Shown one piece after another: positions 14,970 to 19,965 of a DNA stretch of 19,965 nt. Position 1 is the stretch's first letter. Each line of letters begins with the position of its first letter. This DNA is from Planctomycetaceae bacterium (lineage in GTDB: Bacteria; Planctomycetota; Planctomycetia; Pirellulales; Pirellulaceae): assembly GCA_007695205.1 (NCBI GenBank), contig REEF01000250.1:1-19965 (forward strand), given 5' to 3'. Below the pieces are notes generated by a model that saw nothing but the letters and a program-made list of their open reading frames with translations, was not told the origin of the DNA and did no database searches. Position numbers and translations under genes: made by a program.

Positions 14970-17900
14970 TCACTCCATGCCGGTTCGCCGGAGCATGATC
15001 TCCGGCACGGGCACGAGCCCCACCGAAACGGGAAGGAAATTGCAGGTACAGCCGCCGGTTAAGTTGGGCATGCTGAGAACACCATTGGCGGGAAACAGGT
15101 TGTTGTGCAGCGTGCAACCCGGCCGCACCGCCAAGAACGGCGTGATCTGGCCAGTGGCGAGGTCGATCCAAGCCGAATTGCTGCGGTAGCGCGTCGTCAA
15201 CAGACGCTCGCTCGCCCGCGTGTCCGTGCATCCGCGGCGCACCCATTGCAATGGTTCCTCGGCGAGCGGCTTGCCCGAGGGCAACTCGTAGGTAAACAGC
15301 GATTGGTCGGAACCGGTGATCAGCATTCCGCTGGTGATCAAGCCCGGTGCCCCGGGATCGGGCCGTTCGCGCCCGACGACGATCCATCGGCGCTGCTCCG
15401 GATCCGCCGGCCGTTTCAAGAGGCTTCCATCCGAGGCGCAGTAGAAGCCCACGGGCGTGACCAGAATATCATGCGACGGGCTGTAGCGGAGCGCAGCGCC
15501 GCCGTCTCGCTCCCATACGGTCTGGCCGGTGGCCAGATCCAACGCTCGTGTGCTGCCGTCGCTGGTTTCGTCCTCCCCGCGGCGCAGGTTGGCCATTTCG
15601 GCACAGAAGACCTTGCCGCCGCCAACAGCAACACTCAATTCGGGCCGGGCCATTTCCATGTCCCACAGCACGTCGCCGGTGTGACGATCCACACAGAGCA
15701 GATGCTGGCCGCTGGTTCCCACGAGATAACGCCCGGTGACGCGCAGATTCGCCCACGGCTGCTGAAGATCGCTGGGCAGATCAATGCGTCGGGCGTATTC
15801 GCCCGTGGCGGCGTCGAACACCAGGCAACGGGTTCCCTCGCTGACGTAAACCGCATCCTCCAGCGCCACAATCTCCGTCGCCGGCGAAAGGCCGGCAGGC
15901 GGCGACCATCTCCGTTGTCTCTGCAGGCGGATCGCGTCGCGGGCCCGCGCTTGGGCGAGGGGCTTCACGCCGACGGGTACTTCGGCTTCCCACAGCGTCC
16001 GGCCCGTATACACGTCCGCCGCATGCAGCAGCCCCTCTTCGAGCAGGATGCGGCGGCCTCCGGCCACACGGACCAGAACGTGTCCGGGATAACGATGCGT
16101 CTCATGCGACCGGTAGGCCGCGTCACCGGCAGTATCAAACCAGAATTTATGCCACCGGTGTCTCCCATCAAACCACAGCACGCCGAGGTCCGAGCCGACG
16201 CGTTGGTCTTCCGAGGCTCCGGTGCTGGCTGCGTTGGCCTGCTCGTGCGACCAATCCGCCGCCCCGGGCAGAGCGCCCTCGCGGCTGACCAAGACGTAGC
16301 CGCCGTCCTCGCGGACAAACGCGCCGGGAAACGCCTCGCCCTCGAACGCCTGCTGAACATCGTCGCGGGCTGCCAACTGGACCGGCACACAGGCCACGCC
16401 GCCGTACGGCCGCAGCGCATGAAAGACCGCCCCGGCCCACGCGTCCCGATCATCCTCGCGCAGAACACCGGCGTCTTCGAAAACAATCAAGCCGGCCAAA
16501 AACGGAGGAAACGGGTAATCCCCGGGGTCGCCCGTCAACACGGCCGCCCGCGAACCGTACACCCCCGCTTCATGGAGCCGTTGGCGAAGTGAGTCAACCT
16601 GATCGGGGTCCTCGTCCACCGCGATCACGTGCAAATCGGATTGCCGGACCAGTTCCTCGACCAGCCGCCCGCCATCGAGCCCCAGCACCAACGCGTACCC
16701 GTCGCGTACACCGGTCGCGGCAAGGATGGCAGCCGCTTTTCCGGTCCACTCATCGCGGTCCGGAATCCGGGCAGCCCGGGGTGCCAAGTACGGCGGGTTC
16801 TCAATATCCACGGCCAGGTTCGGGCGCTTCTCACGGAGTTCCTCAATGTCCTCGGCGCTGACAAACGCGTGAATGTTCCCCCCGTCCGTCACCACGAACA
16901 GCTTCCCGTCGGCAGCCAGCATCCGGTGGGGCTCGCCCTCGACCGCCGCCCGCCACACGACCTCCGGTTCGCCATCGTCAGCGATCTCCAACGCTTGGAC
17001 AAAACCGGGAGCGCCCGTGTAGAGACGGCTGCCCGCCTTGAGATGAACTTGGTCATGGGATGGCGAGTCCCATCTTCCCCAATGTGCGTCAACCGGTTCG
17101 CGGGTCAAACGACCTCCGGGATGCGAAGACCACTCCCAAAGCTGGTCGAATTCCGCCACAAACGTGTCCGGATGCACGTCCTCGCGGCGGTACAGCGGAA
17201 GTTCAACCTCATTGCGGTTGCGAAGCGTAAACGACGTAAGGTCGCGCGCCCGTATGCCGTCCGGGCCACTCTCGTACATGGCTTCGCGGGTAAGCACCGG
17301 CTGGCGGAAATCGTACAGTGGCCTTTGATTCGCCGGATCGATATCGAGCCGTGTCAAGCCGCCGGGATGCAGCCAACGTCCGTAACCGGGACGGGACACG
17401 CGTTCTTCATAAGGGCGAGTGATATCGTAGAGGTCGCCGCCGTGGACAAGGTAATTGCCGATGCCAGCGACGAACCACGTTCCCTTGGGATGCGCGACGC
17501 GCCCACCCCATCCCATCGTGTACTGTTGGAGTTCACCGGTCTCGAGGTCCAGGAACGCGGCCAGTTGAGCCCCATTGGGGACCACCAGTTTGTCCCCCAC
17601 GATCGCCAGGTAGCCTTGAGGCGTTAAGCCGGAATCAAACCCGATACCATGATCCCAGTTGCTTTCCGGGATCAGGTCGCTGTTGGTGTTCGACCAGACG
17701 GCTTTCCCCGATTGAGCGTCAACCGCGTGAACAAACACGCCCTCGGTCGGGAAGAGCCCGGCGGCGAAATAGATGACGCCCTCGGACAAGACCGGGCCCC
17801 CCCGGGCCGGCCAGAGGGAAACCATCCGTCCGTCGCCCATGACCCTACGGTCTTGCCGGTCTGCAGGCAGCCCCCGGAACCGCCACAGCAACGACCCGTC

Positions 17901-18398
17901 ACCGGCGTCCACGCAGTAGAGGTAACCATCGTCGGACACGAAATAGACCTTGTCTTCCCACGCCACAGGCGCGAAACGTACGGGGCCCTCAGCGAAAAAA
18001 CACCAACGTTCCTCGCCAGTCCCGGTGTCCAGCGCTGTCACGCTGTCGGTCACCATCGAAGGGACGAACATCGTGTCGCCCAACACCACGGGTTCGTAAG
18101 AGGCGTCGAACGCCAGCCGGATTTCGTTGGGGTACGCGGGTCGCGGCGCCGGGAGGGCTCGCGTCCAACGCAGCTTGAGCTGGTCCGGCAGCGAGTGCGG
18201 TGATGCGGCGGTACGCCCCGCATCGTAGCGGAACTGCGGCCAATCCCCGGCTTGCCCCCCCAATTCCCCCTCGCCCCCGGAGTCAATCATGGAAGAACCC
18301 ACTTCCCGCCCAATCGCCGCATAAGCGAGGACGCAGACCGACAAGGCCACGACCGCTCCCATCTTCACCACGCCTAAGTGATCAGCATATCCCATCAT
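14970..18398 (-). CDS. Exported PQQ-type beta-propeller protein with embedded methyltransferase-like Rossmann domain
   Basis: A 1142-residue protein. The N-terminus has a hydrophobic segment (MGAVVALSVCVLAYAAIG), a likely signal peptide or anchor. The N-terminal and C-terminal parts carry PQQ-like propeller blades, visible as repeats of the type ALDTGTGEERW, CVDAGDGSLLWRF, AVDAQSGKAVW, ADVYTGRTLWEAEV, CVDRHTGDVLWDM and ALDLATGQTVWERD. Between them (about residues 553-708; DNA about 16277-16745) lies a Rossmann-like module with ALVLGLDGGRLVEEL and HVIAVDEDPDQVDSLRQRL, resembling class I SAM-dependent methyltransferases, though its glycine motif is degenerate. Similar fusions occur in planctomycetes with unknown function. 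Two adjacent ATGs (18398, 18395) follow a GGAGAG; the longer frame to 18434 lacks such a site. No PQQ-dehydrogenase catalytic signature was identified, so enzymatic activity is unproven. Confidence 0.85.
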   Translation of the reverse strand: MMGYADHLGVVKMGAVVALSVCVLAYAAIGREVGSSMIDSGGEGELGGQAGDWPQFRYDAGRTAASPHSLPDQLKLRWTRALPAPRPAYPNEIRLAFDASYEPVVLGDTMFVPSMVTDSVTALDTGTGEERWCFFAEGPVRFAPVAWEDKVYFVSDDGYLYCVDAGDGSLLWRFRGLPADRQDRRVMGDGRMVSLWPARGGPVLSEGVIYFAAGLFPTEGVFVHAVDAQSGKAVWSNTNSDLIPESNWDHGIGFDSGLTPQGYLAIVGDKLVVPNGAQLAAFLDLETGELQQYTMGWGGRVAHPKGTWFVAGIGNYLVHGGDLYDITRPYEERVSRPGYGRWLHPGGLTRLDIDPANQRPLYDFRQPVLTREAMYESGPDGIRARDLTSFTLRNRNEVELPLYRREDVHPDTFVAEFDQLWEWSSHPGGRLTREPVDAHWGRWDSPSHDQVHLKAGSRLYTGAPGFVQALEIADDGEPEVVWRAAVEGEPHRMLAADGKLFVVTDGGNIHAFVSAEDIEELREKRPNLAVDIENPPYLAPRAARIPDRDEWTGKAAAILAATGVRDGYALVLGLDGGRLVEELVRQSDLHVIAVDEDPDQVDSLRQRLHEAGVYGSRAAVLTGDPGDYPFPPFLAGLIVFEDAGVLREDDRDAWAGAVFHALRPYGGVACVPVQLAARDDVQQAFEGEAFPGAFVREDGGYVLVSREGALPGAADWSHEQANAASTGASEDQRVGSDLGVLWFDGRHRWHKFWFDTAGDAAYRSHETHRYPGHVLVRVAGGRRILLEEGLLHAADVYTGRTLWEAEVPVGVKPLAQARARDAIRLQRQRRWSPPAGLSPATEIVALEDAVYVSEGTRCLVFDAATGEYARRIDLPSDLQQPWANLRVTGRYLVGTSGQHLLCVDRHTGDVLWDMEMARPELSVAVGGGKVFCAEMANLRRGEDETSDGSTRALDLATGQTVWERDGGAALRYSPSHDILVTPVGFYCASDGSLLKRPADPEQRRWIVVGRERPDPGAPGLITSGMLITGSDQSLFTYELPSGKPLAEEPLQWVRRGCTDTRASERLLTTRYRSNSAWIDLATGQITPFLAVRPGCTLHNNLFPANGVLSMPNLTGGCTCNFLPVSVGLVPVPEIMLRRTGME

Positions 18399-18421
18399 TG
18401 GAATCTCTCCTCTCCCATCGG

Positions 18422-18445
18422 AAAAAACGGCCACGACCGCCGTTC
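18422..18445 (-). terminator. Rho-independent terminator-like hairpin
   Basis: On the minus strand AACGGC, a 7-base loop and GCCGTT form a 6-bp stem followed directly by a T run, the standard terminator layout. It lies about 260 bp downstream of the 18706-19848 gene and only about 24 bp upstream of the start codon of the PQQ-propeller gene. It could end the upstream transcript or act as an attenuator in the leader of the downstream gene. Confidence 0.55.
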
Positions 18446-18705
18446 AGGTCGTTCCCTTGAAGCGGTCCCAATCGGTTGCGGTGCTGCCTTTCGCTGCCAC
18501 CTTCATACACAACGTAGCAACATCACGGGTGTGAAACAAGCCCCGTGCTAGAGGGATGTAGGCAGGACCTTGGCAGTGGTGCAGCCTGGCACCCGGCGTG
18601 GAGTTGGTAGCAACGGATCGCGTCAATCGCGGTCTGGCGAAATCATGTAATTTACTAAACGCAAATCGCCGCCATCTCCAATCGCCATCAGTTCCCCTTG
18701 GGGTT

Positions 18706-19848
18706 TCAGTCCCGCACGCCCAGGGGCAACCGGTAGATCGAGCGTTCCAGCGTTTGATGGGCCGGGTTTTCGTAGTGCGTGTCGTCGCGGTAGAAGTAGA
18801 ACAGGTAACGATTGCCCTGGAACGTGATGATGCGTCCGAACGGGTAGAGCTGGCCCACTTCATAAGCATCCGGACACGTGGGCTCCGTGTTGTCTTCCCC
18901 GTACCAGGGTGGTTCATGACGTGAGAACCGTAGGTGCGGTTCCAAGGGCACTGCGGGTTCGTCGCCATCGACAAGAGTGAAGTGGACACCATCCCGGGAT
19001 TCCAGCTCGATGGGATACACGGGACCAGTCAGACGCGTGCTGTCCGGCCCGCGATGCCGGTAGTTCGTGATCACTCGGTTCGCATCACTGAAAATGACCG
19101 CCGGGAAGGCGCGATAACGGTCTCCGTCGATAAAGACGTTGGGCACGTAGAATTCGGGCCGGATGTCTTGCCGGTAATCCCAGTAATCTTTGGGATCGGC
19201 GATGATCTGGCCGGGATGCTCCCAGTTTTCGGACCAGGTACGGTTCGCATGCATCGAGATGCCGCGTCTGCCGGTCGGCGGGTCGTCGCCCCAGCCACCT
19301 TCGTCCCGGCCGCGATCGCCCCGCACCCGTCCGTAGGCGCGATACTCCGCGGCGAAGGGGTCCCAGAACATCGAATAGAAGGTGTCCATTTTCCAGTCGA
19401 ATGCCCAACCGACGTGCTGAAAGCGGATGCCGTCTGGCGACGTGAAAAGCTGCATGCCGCTCATTCCCGGGACGCCGCGGATGCGGCCGTAGCCCTTCCA
19501 GCCATCGTGATAGAAGACGCCGATCGAATTGCCTTGCATCGCCGGGGGCAGTTGGATGGGTAGGGGGTCCGTCCAATGCTCGGCATCCTGGCTCTCGATA
19601 AACACCGTCCCCGCCGCGCCCGCAGCGTAGTACAAACGCAGGGTATCGCCGATCACTTCGACCCCATTCACCGCGCCCACGGAAATGTCTGCCGAAAACC
19701 CACCGCTCCCATCACGGTTGGAAACGATCACCACGGGCTGGGGATTTGCTTGCGTCACCGCGGGGCCCCCTCCCGCCCCGGCCGCCAGTGCTCCGAGGAA
19801 CAGCAGTCGGCGCCAACTTGCGTATCTCCAGAATTTGTCGAATGTCAT
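18706..19848 (-). CDS. Exported beta-propeller protein, glycosidase-like, hypothetical
   Basis: A 380-residue protein. The N-terminus (SWRRLLFLGALAAGAG, then AVTQA) is a signal peptide, with a paired arginine that could favour Tat export. The mature part has spaced repeats of aromatic- and glycine-rich strands (DTLRLYYAAG, GVFYHDGWKGYGRIRG, LFTSPDGIRFQHV, MFWDPFAAEYRAYGRVRG, NRYLFYFYRDD) that suggest a five-bladed propeller such as that of GH32/GH43/GH117-type glycosidases. The phrases DG-x-x-F and DPFAAEYRAYGR recall secreted planctomycete proteins annotated as hypothetical or glycosidase-like. I cannot assign catalytic residues. The ATG at 19848 has GAAGG about eight bases upstream. It shares strand with the PQQ-propeller gene but is separated by about 300 bp and a terminator-like hairpin. 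Confidence 0.75.
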   Translation of the reverse strand: MTFDKFWRYASWRRLLFLGALAAGAGGGPAVTQANPQPVVIVSNRDGSGGFSADISVGAVNGVEVIGDTLRLYYAAGAAGTVFIESQDAEHWTDPLPIQLPPAMQGNSIGVFYHDGWKGYGRIRGVPGMSGMQLFTSPDGIRFQHVGWAFDWKMDTFYSMFWDPFAAEYRAYGRVRGDRGRDEGGWGDDPPTGRRGISMHANRTWSENWEHPGQIIADPKDYWDYRQDIRPEFYVPNVFIDGDRYRAFPAVIFSDANRVITNYRHRGPDSTRLTGPVYPIELESRDGVHFTLVDGDEPAVPLEPHLRFSRHEPPWYGEDNTEPTCPDAYEVGQLYPFGRIITFQGNRYLFYFYRDDTHYENPAHQTLERSIYRLPLGVRD

Positions 19849-19910
19849 GGTGCGAACCTTCTGTTACCTTTCGGGCGGGCCTTTCCTGGAAGATGCTTAA
19901 TGGCAGAGGA

Positions 19911-19965
19911 CTGCTCCGAAAACCTTCGGTTGACGTGGGCGGTGCGAACAGACGGGCAGCGTTCC
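19911..19965. repeat. 55-bp dispersed repeat, copy 2 (cut by window end)
   Basis: Identical to 13291-13345. It lies about 60 bp upstream of the start codon of the exported propeller gene, in the same orientation as copy 1. The window ends within it, so its full length is not visible. Confidence 0.95.

Noticed and set aside
18444..18705. Frame ending just before the terminator hairpin, downstream of the exported propeller gene
   Set aside because: The long frame reads through the propeller gene out of frame; the last 80 codons have no start with a ribosome-binding site and no recognisable pattern.

Overview
The window looks like chromosomal DNA of a GC-rich, anaerobically competent bacterium, most likely a planctomycete (Pirellulales-like). 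This is inference. It rests on the very long secreted PQQ-type beta-propeller protein with an embedded methyltransferase-like domain, the secreted propeller protein beside it, and the abundant REP-like palindromes with decayed REP-associated transposase (RAYT) remnants. No rRNA, tRNA or other marker gene is present to prove the phylum.

Region 1 (1-764) is a decayed RAYT-type element bounded by a perfect 20-bp inverted repeat. Region 2 (769-12115, all minus strand) is the core: a fermentative hydrogen/ethanol module transcribed right to left as adhE (bifunctional aldehyde/alcohol dehydrogenase), rex (NADH/NAD+-sensing repressor), hydC, hydB and hydA (trimeric NAD-linked, probably electron-bifurcating [FeFe]-hydrogenase), a second sensory-type [FeFe]-hydrogenase with a PAS domain (HydS-like), and a SpoIIE/PP2C-type phosphatase. 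A convincing sigma70-type promoter precedes adhE and carries three 8-bp palindromes spaced exactly 14 bp apart over the -10 region. No comparably clear promoter was seen further down, so the seven genes may form one operon or two. REP-like palindromes sit between hydS and the phosphatase gene, and one of them supplies the hydS stop codon.

Region 3 (12116-13929) holds the adhE promoter, a frameshifted RAYT remnant, a small four-helix membrane protein, a doubtful small ORF containing a 55-bp repeat, and about 550 bp of mostly non-coding, remnant-rich DNA. Region 4 (13930-19965) is accessory: an orphan Bug/TctC-type periplasmic binding protein (plus strand), a 1142-residue exported PQQ-propeller protein with an embedded Rossmann domain, and an exported five-bladed-propeller-like protein. 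The window ends inside a second copy of the 55-bp repeat.

How the genes fit together (inference from known families): AdhE regenerates NAD+ by reducing acetyl-CoA to ethanol. HydABC disposes of electrons from NADH, with or without reduced ferredoxin, as H2. Rex would read the NADH/NAD+ ratio, and HydS plus the phosphatase could report H2 or redox state through protein dephosphorylation. Hydrogenase maturation genes (hydE, hydF, hydG) are not in the window.
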